NCBI GenBank assembly: GCA_963787185.1
Contig: CAWBCC010000015.1
Location: 372,001 to 436,000 of the forward strand
Origin: JAJXZP01 sp963787185
GTDB lineage: Bacteria; Spirochaetota; Spirochaetia; Treponematales; Rectinemataceae
Length of the DNA: 64,000 nt
Reading direction: 5' to 3'
The notes beneath the pieces were generated by a model, which saw only the letters and a program-made list of their open reading frames with translations, had not been told where the DNA came from and made no database searches. The position numbers were made by a program, and so were the translations under genes. Shown here one piece after another: positions 25,071 through 34,536 of the stretch; position 1 is the first letter of the stretch, and the number at the start of each line of letters is the position of its first letter.

Positions 25071-27236
25071 CTAATCCCCGGCGGGGTTCTCCTCGGGCTG
25101 CCAGAAACCGCCCTTCCAGTTGAAACGGCCCGTGTCGGGCAGGACCCTGCCCTCCTGGGCGGCCTTCATCACCTGTTTGTACAGCTGCTTGGTCAGCTCG
25201 ATATGGGAAAAGTCCAGAATGAACTTTCCGATACCCTCTTTCCTGAGGAAGGGAATGCGATCGACGAGAGAGAAGGGCTTGGAAGGCACGACCACGGAGT
25301 GGTCCTCGCCGGTCACGAGCTCGTAGGTCCCGCCGTCGCGATCGGTGAAATAGCGGAAGTCGTACTTCCGGCCGAGATCGGCGCGTATGCGGAAGAGGGC
25401 GGGATAGGCGAACACGACCGGCATCCACGAGGCGGAAGGCACGGTTTCGGAGAGCTTCTGAAAGTCCTGCTTGGAGATTTCGAGCGGAGGAACTATGAAG
25501 CGCGCTCCCTCCTGCAGAAAGAAGGCCGCGGCCCACCGGTTGAAAGCGTAGAGCCAGGGGCCGGAGATGACGGTGAGCTCGTCCTTTTTCGAAGGCGCCG
25601 GTTTCCGTTTGGCGGACCGCTCATCGTCGAATGCGTCCCCGCCGGCGGAGCCGCCCGTCGCAGCGGAGCCTGCGCCCGAGAACGATCTGAGCAGCCCCAG
25701 GTGCCCGGGGTTGTTGGCCACGAAGATGCGCTGGCCTCGCGAGATCCAGTACTCGAGCTCGCTTACGAGCCAGGACGCGTCGTCCTCGGGGAAGTAGGGG
25801 TCGAGCCACAGGACGAGAGAGTCGCGCTTGAAGGGCAGCTCCTTCTCGTGCTCGCGGAGCGCCTGGGCGTTCTTCCGATCGAAGAGAATCATGGCCTTCT
25901 GGGGCCGGGCCGCGTTTAAGAGGAAGATATCCGCCACCCGGCTGACGAGGACGTAGAGCCCGTCGGGCAGGGCGGCGAGATCGGCCTTGCTCATCCCCGG
26001 GTACTCGGGCTTGGCCGCCAGCTCCCGGCTGGGGAACCTGTGGTAGCGACCCATGTCCTTGGGCAGGACGGGAGCGTATCGCCGCCCCATCGAGGCCGTC
26101 TGCACCAGATACACCTGATCGCTCTGGCGGAAGTCCGCGTCGATGCGAACGAGCATCCCGGCGGGCACATCCTTCACGGTGCGCACCTTGCCGGTGAGGC
26201 GGCCCGAATCGTCCGAGCGGTGGATGCGGACCGAGTCGCCCTCGGCCAGGCCGTCGTGACTGTCGAGGAGGGCGTAGCGCCCGTCGTCGAGGACGCGGAT
26301 ATCCCGGATCTTGCCCAGGGGAATGCCCGTGCCCCCGCCCTGCTCGGGGTGGAGAAAGCTCGGATCGACCCTTCCGGCGAAGTAGAAGCTGGTCTTGGGG
26401 CGGGCGAAGTCGGACTGGAGGATGGCCAGGGACTTGGCGAGCGCCCTTTCTCGGTCGAGTTTCCAGTTGTCGATCATGTGGCGGTAGGCGGAGACGACCG
26501 CGCCGACGTACTCGGCGCTCTTCATCCTCCCCTCGATCTTGAAGCTCTCGACCCCGGCCTCCATCAGGTCCGGGACATACTCGATGAGCTGAAAGTCGTC
26601 GGGAGAGAAGAAGTAGCCCGACTCGGCGTCCGTGGCGTAGAGGCGGCGGCAGGCCTGGGCGCAGACCCCGCGGTTGGCGCTCTTCCCGCCGAGATAGGAG
26701 GAGAAGAGGCAGAGCCCCGAGGCGCTCACGCAGAGGGCCCCGTGAACGAAAACCTCGAGCTCGAGATTCGAGGCCGCGCGGACCGCCCGGATCTCCTCGA
26801 GCGAGAGCTCGCGGGCCAGGACTGCCCGTTTGAAGCCCAGACGCGAGAGGAAATTGACCCCCTTGGCCGAGGCCACGTTCATCTGAGTCGAGGCGTGCAG
26901 CGCGAGCTTGGGGAAGTGCTCGCGCGCCATTTTGACGACCCCGAAATCCTGGACTATGATGCCGTCCGGACCGACCCGCTCCAGGTACTGGAGAAGCTGC
27001 CACATGCGGTCGGCCTCGCGCTGCTCGAAAACCGTATTGACGGTCACGTATACTTTTTTCGCGTTCTTTCTGCAGAGATCCACGGTCGCCTCGAACTGGT
27101 TGAAGGCGAAGTTGGCGGAGCGGAGCCGGGCGTTGAAGCTCCGCAGGCCGAGGTAGACCGCGTCCGCCCCCTCGCCTATCGCGGCATTGAGAGCTTCGGG
27201 ATTGCCCGCGGGAGCGAGAAGTTCGACTGTAGGCAT
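25071..27236 (-). CDS. Peptidase U32 family protein (RlhA/YhbU-like)
   Basis: 721 residues. The N-terminal TIM-barrel-like part starts ELLAPAGNPEALNAAIGEGADAVYLG, a hallmark of U32 proteins. The Fe-S/metal cysteine cluster is in ALCVSASGLC and NRGVCAQACRRLY, and the family motif SFKIEGRMKSAEYV follows. Bacterial members of this size include RlhA, which hydroxylates C2501 of 23S rRNA, while others act with TrhP/TrhO in tRNA hydroxylation or as collagenases. RNA hydroxylation is the better guess. There is no Shine-Dalgarno; GATACT/TACTCT lies 6-8 nt before the ATG. Confidence 0.9.
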   Translation of the reverse strand: MPTVELLAPAGNPEALNAAIGEGADAVYLGLRSFNARLRSANFAFNQFEATVDLCRKNAKKVYVTVNTVFEQREADRMWQLLQYLERVGPDGIIVQDFGVVKMAREHFPKLALHASTQMNVASAKGVNFLSRLGFKRAVLARELSLEEIRAVRAASNLELEVFVHGALCVSASGLCLFSSYLGGKSANRGVCAQACRRLYATDAESGYFFSPDDFQLIEYVPDLMEAGVESFKIEGRMKSAEYVGAVVSAYRHMIDNWKLDRERALAKSLAILQSDFARPKTSFYFAGRVDPSFLHPEQGGGTGIPLGKIRDIRVLDDGRYALLDSHDGLAEGDSVRIHRSDDSGRLTGKVRTVKDVPAGMLVRIDADFRQSDQVYLVQTASMGRRYAPVLPKDMGRYHRFPSRELAAKPEYPGMSKADLAALPDGLYVLVSRVADIFLLNAARPQKAMILFDRKNAQALREHEKELPFKRDSLVLWLDPYFPEDDASWLVSELEYWISRGQRIFVANNPGHLGLLRSFSGAGSAATGGSAGGDAFDDERSAKRKPAPSKKDELTVISGPWLYAFNRWAAAFFLQEGARFIVPPLEISKQDFQKLSETVPSASWMPVVFAYPALFRIRADLGRKYDFRYFTDRDGGTYELVTGEDHSVVVPSKPFSLVDRIPFLRKEGIGKFILDFSHIELTKQLYKQVMKAAQEGRVLPDTGRFNWKGGFWQPEENPAGD

Positions 27237-27400
27237 GGGAGCAGAGTATCAGATTTGGGCTATCGTGCTAAGTGAGCGGTTCAGTTTTTCAAATTGTCCC
27301 TTCTTCCAGTCCCCGTACGACTACTTGACGAGATCACACGTGGCGAGGCGAACGCCCGGCTGGATTGCCGGTGCCGAGGCCTCGCCGAAGGGGACAAGGC

Positions 27401-27523
27401 ATGAACGCGCACGTGAGTTCGATCCTCCTCGGCGTCAGGGACATGGAAAAGTCCAAGCGGTTCTACATGGAAGAGTCGGACGCGAGCCACGGCCAGCCGG
27501 CATCACTGAACACGAAGCGGTGA
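27401..27523 (+). pseudogene. N-terminal remnant of a VOC (glyoxalase/bleomycin-resistance) protein
   Basis: A 40-codon ORF. Residues 1-23, NAHVSSILLGVRDMEKSKRF then FY, match the first beta-alpha unit of VOC metalloenzymes (normally about 120-140 residues and continuing FYxEGLG). After MEE the sequence loses all resemblance and stops, and no later VOC strand is found in the next 60 bp in any frame. It is a deletion remnant at the left border of the defence island. The 27237-27400 stretch before it holds no gene that I can support. Confidence 0.6.
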
Positions 27524-27583
27524 TCGGGATATCGCTTCGATCACTCGGGCGATACACACGCGTATCGAGTATAATCAGGAGGC

Positions 27584-28189
27584 ATGGAACGAATGGGCAA
27601 TCCGACCATTGCGCCCGACGAGCGCTACACGTATCGCCACTACCGCAGCTGGCCCGAAACCGAGCGCTGGGAGCTCATCGACGGGCATGCCTGGGTCATG
27701 ACATCGGCTCCGATGACTCGTCATCAGGCGCTCCTCTGGAGGCTCTCTTCGCTCCTCTACATCCATCTGAAAGGGAAGACGGCCATCGCCTACCCGGCGC
27801 CCTTCGACGTGCTGCTCCCGCGGGGCGACGAGGAGGACGACGAGGTCGACACGGTCGTCCAGCCGGACGTCTCGGTCTTCCGCGACAGGACGCGGATCAC
27901 CAAGCGCGGAGCGCGGGGTGCCCCAGATATCGTCATGGAAATACTCTCGCCCTCGACCTCGAAGAAAGACATGAACGAGAAATTCCGCACATACGAGAGA
28001 GCCGGCGTCCGCGAATACTGGGTTCTCGACCCCGCGGCGTGGAGCATCTGGATCTACCATCTGAAACCCGAGGGCTCCTACGACGAGGGCGAGCTCAGAG
28101 ATAGCCTCGGCGACACCTCCCCCATCGCCTCGCGCGTCCTCGAGGGCTTCGTCGTCGAGCCCCGGGAGCTCTTCGCGGATTTGGACTGA
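27584..28189 (+). CDS. Uma2-family (DUF820) predicted restriction-like endonuclease
   Basis: 201 residues. PD-(D/E)XK fold of the Uma2 family: ERWELIDGHAWVM at the start, VVQPDVSVF with the catalytic Asp, PDIVMEILSPSTSKKDMNEK with Glu and Lys, and REYWVLDP. AGGAGG precedes ATG 27584, and TATAAT (27570-27575) lies 8 nt before the start. These proteins are abundant in cyanobacteria and some bacteria, with no settled function, often tied to mobile DNA. First intact gene of the defence island. Confidence 0.9.
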   Translation: MERMGNPTIAPDERYTYRHYRSWPETERWELIDGHAWVMTSAPMTRHQALLWRLSSLLYIHLKGKTAIAYPAPFDVLLPRGDEEDDEVDTVVQPDVSVFRDRTRITKRGARGAPDIVMEILSPSTSKKDMNEKFRTYERAGVREYWVLDPAAWSIWIYHLKPEGSYDEGELRDSLGDTSPIASRVLEGFVVEPRELFADLD

Positions 28190-28263
28190 TCTCGAATCGG
28201 GCGGATCCCAGACCCGGTGCAAAGGCGGCCCGAATTCGGTCTTTCGGTCTCTCGATTGAGGAA

Positions 28264-28292
28264 TTGCCTGGAGTCGAGGCATGGCGTAAAAT
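28264..28292 (+). promoter_or_regulatory. Promoter of the type I restriction operon, leaderless geometry
   Basis: TTGCCT (28264-28269), 17-bp spacer, TAAAAT (28287-28292), then 6 nt to the hsdR ATG (28299). The start codon coincides with the expected transcription start, and there is no ribosome site. Confidence 0.6.
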
Positions 28293-28298
28293 GCCTGC

Positions 28299-30755
28299 AT
28301 GAATAAAAAGGCCCTCACCGAGACCGATATCCGCAGCAAGTTCATCACCCCGGCCATCCTCGGTAAGGGCGGCGGGAAATGGGAGCTCCAGACGCAGGTG
28401 GCGGAGGAGCGCTACTTCACCAAGGGCCGCGTCATCGTGCGGGGCAAGACCGTGAGGCGGGGCGAGGCCAAGAAGGCCGACTACATCCTGTACTTCAGGC
28501 CCAACCTTCCCCTCGCGGTGGTCGAGGCCAAGGATAACAATCATTCAGTGGGCGCGGGGATGCAGCAGGCCCTCGAGTACGCCGAGATCCTCGACCTGCC
28601 CTTCGCCTACAGCTCCAACGGCGATGCCTTCCTCGAGCATGACAGGACGGGTGCTTCTCCGGTCGAGCGGGAGCTCGCGCTGGACGAGTTCCCCGGCCCG
28701 GAGGAGCTTTGGGCGCGTTACCGCTCCTGGAAAGGCTATGACAAAACCGGGGAGGCCGTGGCTCTCCAGGAATACTACCTCGACCCGGCGGATCGGCCTC
28801 CCCGCTACTATCAGCTCATCGCGATCAACCGGACGGTAGACGCGATCGTGCGCGGAGAGAGGCGCATCCTCCTCGTCATGGCCACGGGCACGGGCAAGAC
28901 CTATACTGCTTTCCAGATCATCTGGCGGCTCTGGAAGGCGGGCGCGGTGAAGCGCGTCCTCTTCCTCGTGGACCGGAACATCCTCGCGAACCAGACGATG
29001 ATCGGCGACTTCAAGCCCTTCAAGTCGGCCATGGCCAAGCTGAGCTCCCGCAACAACTCCATCGAGAGGCGCGACGGCACGGTGGTGATGCTCGAAAGCG
29101 GGATCTCCCAGGACCGCAAGATCGACAAGGCCTACGAGGTCTATCTCTCGCTCTACCAGGCGGTCACGGGCGCCGAGGAGGAGGACGATCTTTTCAGGCA
29201 GTTCTCGCCTGACTTCTTCGACCTCGTGGTCGTGGACGAGTGCCACCGCGGGAGCGCGGCCGACGACGCGGCCTGGCGAAGGATACTCGAGTACTTCTCC
29301 TCGGCCTCTCAGATCGGCCTCACCGCGACGCCCAAGGAGACGAAGGAGGTCTCCAACTCGGCCTACTTCGGCGATCCCCTCTACACCTATTCCCTCAAAC
29401 AGGGCATCGAGGACGGCTTCCTCGCGCCCTACAAGGTGGTCCGGATCGGCTTCGACCGCGATCTCGAGTGGCGGCCCGAGAAGGGCAAGCTCGACAAGTA
29501 CGGCTTCGAGATAGAGGACCGGGTTTACAACGGCAGGGACTACGACCGCAATCTCGTCCTCGAGCGGCGCACGAGTCTCGTCGCCGAGAAGGTGACCGAG
29601 TTCCTCAAGATGACCGACCGCTTCTCGAAGACTATAATCTTCTGCGAGAACATCGAGCATGCCGAGCGGATGCGACAGTGCCTCGTGAACGCCAATCCCG
29701 ACCTTGCGGCGGCGGACAAGCGCTATGTCGTGCGCATCACGGGCGACAACGAAGAGGGGAAGGCCCAGCTCGATAACTTCATCGACCCCGAGTCGCCGTA
29801 TCCGGTCATCGCCACGACCTCGCGGCTCATGACGACCGGCGTGGACGCGCAGACCTGCTGTCTCATCGTCCTGGACCGCGGAATATCGAGCATGACGGAG
29901 TTCAAGCAGATCATCGGCCGCGGCACCCGTATTAACGAGGACTACGGAAAGTTCTATTTCACGATCATGGACTTCAGGGGGGCGACGGCTCTTTTCGCCG
30001 ATCCCGATTTCGACGGGGAGCCCGTGCGTATCTACGAGCCTAAAGAGGGCGAGCCCGTCGTGCCGCCCGACGAGGACCGGCCCATGGAGGTCCGCGAGAC
30101 GCCCGATCCCTTTGAGACAGAAGGCCCTGGCGGCGACGGCTCTGGTACGAACGAACAATGTACCGGTGAGGTCGGAAGCGGGTCGCGACAGCGGAAATTC
30201 TATGTGGACGACGTCGAGGTGCGCGTGAGCTCCGAGCGGGTGCAGTACCTCGACGCTGCAGGAAAGCTCATCACGGAGTCCCTCAGGGATTACTCGCGGA
30301 AGACGGTGCGCGCTTCCTACGCATCGCTCCGCGATTTCCTTGCGGTCTGGAACAAGGCGGCGCAGAAGGAAGCGATCGTCGAGGAGCTAGGGAACCAGGG
30401 GCTCTTCCTGGACGAACTCGCCCAGGAGGTGGGACGGGACTACGACGCCTTCGACCTCATCTGCCACATAGCCTACGACCAGAAGCCGCTCACGCGCCGC
30501 GAGCGGGCGGCCAACGTGAAGAAGCGAAACGTCTTCGGCCGCTACGGCGAGAAGAGCCGCGCCGTGCTCGACGCCCTCCTCGACAAGTATGCCGACAGTG
30601 GCTTCGCGAGTGTCGAATCGCCCGAGATACTGAAGCTCGAGCCCTTGACAGCCTTCGGCACACCGGTTGAAATCATCGGTCTCTTCGGCGGCAGGGAGAA
30701 CTACCTCGCGGCTGTCCGCGATCTCGAGACGCAGCTCTACAACAAGGTCGGCTAA
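28299..30755 (+). CDS. hsdR: Type I restriction enzyme, R subunit
   Basis: 818 residues; cuts DNA after ATP-driven translocation when the HsdM/HsdS complex meets unmethylated sites. The N-terminal nuclease has Asp61 and the E76-A-K78 motif (D-x14-ExK). Walker A is ATGTGKT (K200), and the DEAD-like box is DECH (313-316). Motif III is LTATP, and the C-terminal helicase motif is QIIGRGTRI. The C-terminal part resembles EcoEI-type R subunits. Followed after 3 bp by hsdM. The mRNA seems to begin at the ATG. All catalytic motifs are intact, so it looks functional. Confidence 0.95.
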   Translation: MNKKALTETDIRSKFITPAILGKGGGKWELQTQVAEERYFTKGRVIVRGKTVRRGEAKKADYILYFRPNLPLAVVEAKDNNHSVGAGMQQALEYAEILDLPFAYSSNGDAFLEHDRTGASPVERELALDEFPGPEELWARYRSWKGYDKTGEAVALQEYYLDPADRPPRYYQLIAINRTVDAIVRGERRILLVMATGTGKTYTAFQIIWRLWKAGAVKRVLFLVDRNILANQTMIGDFKPFKSAMAKLSSRNNSIERRDGTVVMLESGISQDRKIDKAYEVYLSLYQAVTGAEEEDDLFRQFSPDFFDLVVVDECHRGSAADDAAWRRILEYFSSASQIGLTATPKETKEVSNSAYFGDPLYTYSLKQGIEDGFLAPYKVVRIGFDRDLEWRPEKGKLDKYGFEIEDRVYNGRDYDRNLVLERRTSLVAEKVTEFLKMTDRFSKTIIFCENIEHAERMRQCLVNANPDLAAADKRYVVRITGDNEEGKAQLDNFIDPESPYPVIATTSRLMTTGVDAQTCCLIVLDRGISSMTEFKQIIGRGTRINEDYGKFYFTIMDFRGATALFADPDFDGEPVRIYEPKEGEPVVPPDEDRPMEVRETPDPFETEGPGGDGSGTNEQCTGEVGSGSRQRKFYVDDVEVRVSSERVQYLDAAGKLITESLRDYSRKTVRASYASLRDFLAVWNKAAQKEAIVEELGNQGLFLDELAQEVGRDYDAFDLICHIAYDQKPLTRRERAANVKKRNVFGRYGEKSRAVLDALLDKYADSGFASVESPEILKLEPLTAFGTPVEIIGLFGGRENYLAAVRDLETQLYNKVG

Positions 30756-30758
30756 GCC

Positions 30759-32222
30759 ATGTCCAACGTTTCAGGCACCGTGAAGAGCATTCAGGACATC
30801 ATGCGCAAGGACGCGGGCACCTACGGGGACGCCCAGCGCCTCGAGCAGCTCGGCTGGATGTTCTTCCTCAAAATTCTCGACGATCGCGAAAAGGAAATCG
30901 CGGTCATGCGCAGCGACTACAAGTCGCCCATCCCGAAGAGCCTGCGCTGGTCCTCCTGGGCCTCGAACGAGGAAGGCATCACGGGCGAGACCCTCCTCGA
31001 TTTCGTGGACGACACGCTCCTGCCCAAGCTCAAGGCCCTCGCGGGCGGCGCGGCCCCCAAGTTCTCCGCCCTCGTGCGCGCGACCTTCGACGACGCCAAC
31101 AACTACATGAAGAACGGCACCCTCATGCGGCAGGTCGTGAACAAAATAAACGGCATAGACTTCAACGCCTCAACGGACCGTCATCTTTTCGGCGACATCT
31201 ACGAGCAGATCCTCCGGGACCTCCAGTCGGCCGGGAACGCGGGCGAGTTCTACACGCCCCGCGCCGTGACCCAGTTCATCGTGGATCAGGTGAATCCCCG
31301 CCTCGGCGAACAGATCCTCGACCCCGCCTGCGGTACGGGCGGCTTCCTCACCGCGACCATAGACCACCTGCGCGCTCAGGCCAAGACCGAGGCCGACGAG
31401 CGTGCAGTCCAGGAATCCTTCCGGGGCATCGAGAAGAAGCACCTGCCCCACGTCCTCTGCGTCACGAACCTCCTCCTCCACGGCATCGACGTTCCGTACA
31501 ACGCGCGCCACAACAACACCCTCAGCCGCCCCCTGCGTGACTGGGGCCCCAAGGAGCGAGTGGACGTCGTGGTGACGAACCCGCCCTTCGGCGGCATGGA
31601 GGAGGATGGGATCGAGTCCAACTTCCCTTCCGAGTTCCGCACTCGCGAGACGGCCGACCTCTTCCTCGTCCTCATCATGAAGATTCTCAAGACCGGCGGT
31701 CGCGCGGGCCTCGTCCTCCCCGACGGCACCCTCTTCGGCGAGGGTGTGAAGACCCGCATCAAAGAGGCGCTCCTGCGTGAGTGCGATCTCCACACCATCG
31801 TCCGCTTGCCCAACGGCGTCTTCAGCCCCTACACCGGCATACGCACCAACCTCCTCTTTTTCACCAAGGGCAAGCCCACCAAGGAGCTCTGGTACTACGA
31901 GCACCCCTACCCCGATGGCGTGAAGTCCTACAACAAGACTAAGCCCATCCGCATCGAGGAGTTCGCGGCCGAAAAGACCTGGTGGAAGAAGCGGGTGGAG
32001 AACGAGCACGCCTGGCGCGTCTCCATCGAAGACATCGTGGCCGGCAATTACAACCTGGATCTCAAGAACCCCCACATGAAGGACGACAGCCCCGGCGACG
32101 TGGACAAGCTCCTGCCTGAGTACGAGAAGCTCCTCGCTCAGATAGCCGAGACCCGCGCCGAGCTCAAGGGCAAACTGAAGGAAGCCCTCGTATCCGCCGC
32201 GAAGGGGAGGGCGGAGAAATGA
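30759..32222 (+). CDS. hsdM: Type I restriction enzyme, M subunit (N6-adenine methyltransferase)
   Basis: 487 residues. An N-terminal helical bundle (SIQDIMRKDAGTYGDAQRLEQLGW) contacts HsdS. It is followed by the SAM motif LDPACGTGGFL (Asp188) and the catalytic NPPF (274-277). Methylates adenine in the site recognised by HsdS and forms the core of the restriction complex. Its TGA overlaps the hsdS ATG (ATGA at 32219). Confidence 0.96.
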   Translation: MSNVSGTVKSIQDIMRKDAGTYGDAQRLEQLGWMFFLKILDDREKEIAVMRSDYKSPIPKSLRWSSWASNEEGITGETLLDFVDDTLLPKLKALAGGAAPKFSALVRATFDDANNYMKNGTLMRQVVNKINGIDFNASTDRHLFGDIYEQILRDLQSAGNAGEFYTPRAVTQFIVDQVNPRLGEQILDPACGTGGFLTATIDHLRAQAKTEADERAVQESFRGIEKKHLPHVLCVTNLLLHGIDVPYNARHNNTLSRPLRDWGPKERVDVVVTNPPFGGMEEDGIESNFPSEFRTRETADLFLVLIMKILKTGGRAGLVLPDGTLFGEGVKTRIKEALLRECDLHTIVRLPNGVFSPYTGIRTNLLFFTKGKPTKELWYYEHPYPDGVKSYNKTKPIRIEEFAAEKTWWKKRVENEHAWRVSIEDIVAGNYNLDLKNPHMKDDSPGDVDKLLPEYEKLLAQIAETRAELKGKLKEALVSAAKGRAEK

Positions 32223-34507
32223 CGCTCGACACCTTTTTCGAGAAGTTCGACGAGTTCGCCGCGGCGCCCAATGCGGTGCAGAAGATGAGGGAGCTCATAC
32301 TTGAGCTAGCCGTGAGGGGAAAGCTGGTTGAGCAGGATGAGAGAGAAGGCGATGCTGAGGGTTTGTTTGCGAAAATTGAGACTATCGCTAAAAATAAGGG
32401 CGCAAAGCAGGTCGACGGTATAAATTCAAAGATAATACCTTGGTTTACTATCCCAAGTAACTGGCGATGGGTTCGTTTAGGACAAATAGGAGAAATAATC
32501 GGTGGTGGAACCCCGAAATCCAGTAATGGAGATTATTTTTCAGACGAGGGAATTTCTTGGCTTACCCCTGCGGATTTGAACGGGTACACAGAAAAGATAA
32601 TTTATCGGGGAAGACGATGTATCACGCAGAAAGGCCTTGAAAATAGCTCAGCTCGAGTACTTCCTGCAGGTTCGGTACTTTTTTCCAGTCGTGCTCCAAT
32701 CGGATATGTCGTAATTGCAGGAGCTGAAACTGCAACCAATCAGGGATTCAAGTCCTGTGTACCATTCATAATGGAGATGAATGAGTTCATCTACTACTAT
32801 CTGATTAGCGCAGCGCCACGAATTGACCGGGAAGCACCAGGTACTACCTTTCGAGAAGTTTCGGGCAAACTAGTCAGTATAGTACCATTCCCGCTTCCCC
32901 CTCTCGCCGAACAGAAGCGCATCGTGGCCAAGGTGGACGAGCTCATGGCGCTCTGCGACCGGCTCGAGGCCCAAGAGGCGGAGCGGAAGGAGAAGAAGCG
33001 GCGCCTTTCGCGGGCGGCGATCGCACGCTTTGCAGAAAAACCGACGGCGGCAAAGCTTGGGCTGATCTTTCATAGATGCTTCAATGTCGATCCTGCAGAT
33101 TTCAGAGAGGCAATACTGGAACTGGCTGTTCAAGGGACCCTTGTGCCTCAAGGTCCCAATGATGGACTTGCTTTACTAGAATTTAAGAAGATTAAAGAAC
33201 GAAAAAATGTGCTAGTCAGAGATAGAAAAATTAAAAAAAATGAACCAGGCTTGCACATTGATCCATGTGAACTCGATCACAACATCCCTAGATCGTGGAC
33301 TTGGGTGCGGTTAATTGATATCTGTGAACTTATTACTGATGGAACACACCAGACACCCAAATACACTGATGAGGGGAGAGTTTTCCTCTCTGCACAAAAT
33401 GTTAAGCCATTTATGTTTATTCCTGAGAAACATCGGTTTGTTTCGGAAGAGCATTATCAGGGTTATATAAAAAACCGAAAGCCAGAGAGAGGCGATATAC
33501 TCCTAACTCGTGTTGGCGCTGGAATTGGTGAGGCTGCGACAATAAATAAGGATTTAGATTTTGCTATCTATGTTAGCCTGGGATTGGTTCGCCCCGTTCG
33601 AAAATTTGTTTTTTCGGACTATGTTACACTTTGGTTAAATTCTCCTGAGGGAAGAGAGAATAGCAGTAGATATACTTTCGGTAAAGGTGTCTCACAGGGC
33701 AATTTAAATCTCTCTCTAATTCGCAATTTTCTTGTTCCTCTTCCACCTCTCGCCGAACAAAAACGTATTGTCGCTAAAGTAGACGAACTGATGACCCTCG
33801 TGGACAAGCTGGAAGCTCAACAAGCCCAGACGCACGAGCTGGCCGAGCGGCTCATGGAGGCGGCGGTGGCGGATGTGGTAGAGAGCACTCAGCGGCAAGG
33901 GGCCCGACTGGTTTCTCCTCGGAGCAGTGTCGCTAATGAAGAACTGCGCGAGGCTTTTCTGATATCTCGCATCGTGAGTAAAACCGCCGACCCTGAGCAT
34001 CCACTCGGGCGGTTCAGGCGCACGAAGTTTTCTTACCTCGCGCACCGCAGGGCAAGCGACGATGTGACTAAGCACTACATAAAAAAGGCGGCAGGGCCAT
34101 ACAGTCCCTGGGCAAAATTCGACGGGCCTGAGGACATGGCGAGGGCGCGGGGCTATGTTCGGGATACGAAGGCAGATCCTCTCGAAGGCATGGTCGCAGG
34201 AGAGCGCATCGGTGAGGTCGAAGAGCAGGTGACCGATCCCCTCATCGGCGAAGCGGTCGATTGGGTCATGAAAAACTTTCATTTCGAGACGAACGATAGC
34301 CTTGAGCTTTTAACGACGGTGGATTTCGCGGCGGTGGGATTACGGAAAGACGGCAAAGCGATATTCCGAGAAGAGGTTAAAAATGTTATTGCGAGTAGCA
34401 AGGACTGGACCGCGAAGCTCAAACGGGAGCTCTTTTCGGATGAGAATATAGACAAAGCGCTGAAGAGGATGGCTGGGGTGTTCCCGGAGATGTATGGGAA
34501 TGCATGA
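32219..34507 (+). CDS. hsdS: Type I restriction specificity subunit with extra C-terminal domain
   Basis: 762 residues, against about 400-600 for usual HsdS. Two target-recognition domains (about residues 75-225 and 345-505) each end in an identical PLPPLAEQKRIVAKVDELM start of a conserved coiled coil (about 226 and 507). The helix ILELAV(R/Q)G(K/T)LV occurs twice, so the usual pseudo-twofold repeat is intact. Residues from about 567 to the end form an additional globular domain with RFRRTKFSYLAHRR and KKAAGPYSPWAKF. It recalls, but I cannot prove, winged-helix SocA/Panacea (DUF4065) antitoxin-like domains. The recognition domains are notably AT-rich compared with hsdR and hsdM, as expected for exchanged parts. 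Confidence 0.9.
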   Translation: MTLDTFFEKFDEFAAAPNAVQKMRELILELAVRGKLVEQDEREGDAEGLFAKIETIAKNKGAKQVDGINSKIIPWFTIPSNWRWVRLGQIGEIIGGGTPKSSNGDYFSDEGISWLTPADLNGYTEKIIYRGRRCITQKGLENSSARVLPAGSVLFSSRAPIGYVVIAGAETATNQGFKSCVPFIMEMNEFIYYYLISAAPRIDREAPGTTFREVSGKLVSIVPFPLPPLAEQKRIVAKVDELMALCDRLEAQEAERKEKKRRLSRAAIARFAEKPTAAKLGLIFHRCFNVDPADFREAILELAVQGTLVPQGPNDGLALLEFKKIKERKNVLVRDRKIKKNEPGLHIDPCELDHNIPRSWTWVRLIDICELITDGTHQTPKYTDEGRVFLSAQNVKPFMFIPEKHRFVSEEHYQGYIKNRKPERGDILLTRVGAGIGEAATINKDLDFAIYVSLGLVRPVRKFVFSDYVTLWLNSPEGRENSSRYTFGKGVSQGNLNLSLIRNFLVPLPPLAEQKRIVAKVDELMTLVDKLEAQQAQTHELAERLMEAAVADVVESTQRQGARLVSPRSSVANEELREAFLISRIVSKTADPEHPLGRFRRTKFSYLAHRRASDDVTKHYIKKAAGPYSPWAKFDGPEDMARARGYVRDTKADPLEGMVAGERIGEVEEQVTDPLIGEAVDWVMKNFHFETNDSLELLTTVDFAAVGLRKDGKAIFREEVKNVIASSKDWTAKLKRELFSDENIDKALKRMAGVFPEMYGNA

Positions 34508-34536
34508 AATGGTGGGAGATCGGGAGGTAGTCAATA

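Noticed and set aside
24493..25536. Extension of the methyltransferase ORF upstream to 25536
   Set aside because: Covers the SufB/D-like and U32 genes; methyltransferase similarity begins only at 24492.
27281..27490. 69-residue leftward ORF opposite the VOC remnant
   Set aside because: No ribosome site and no similarity; the VOC N-terminal match on the other strand is convincing.
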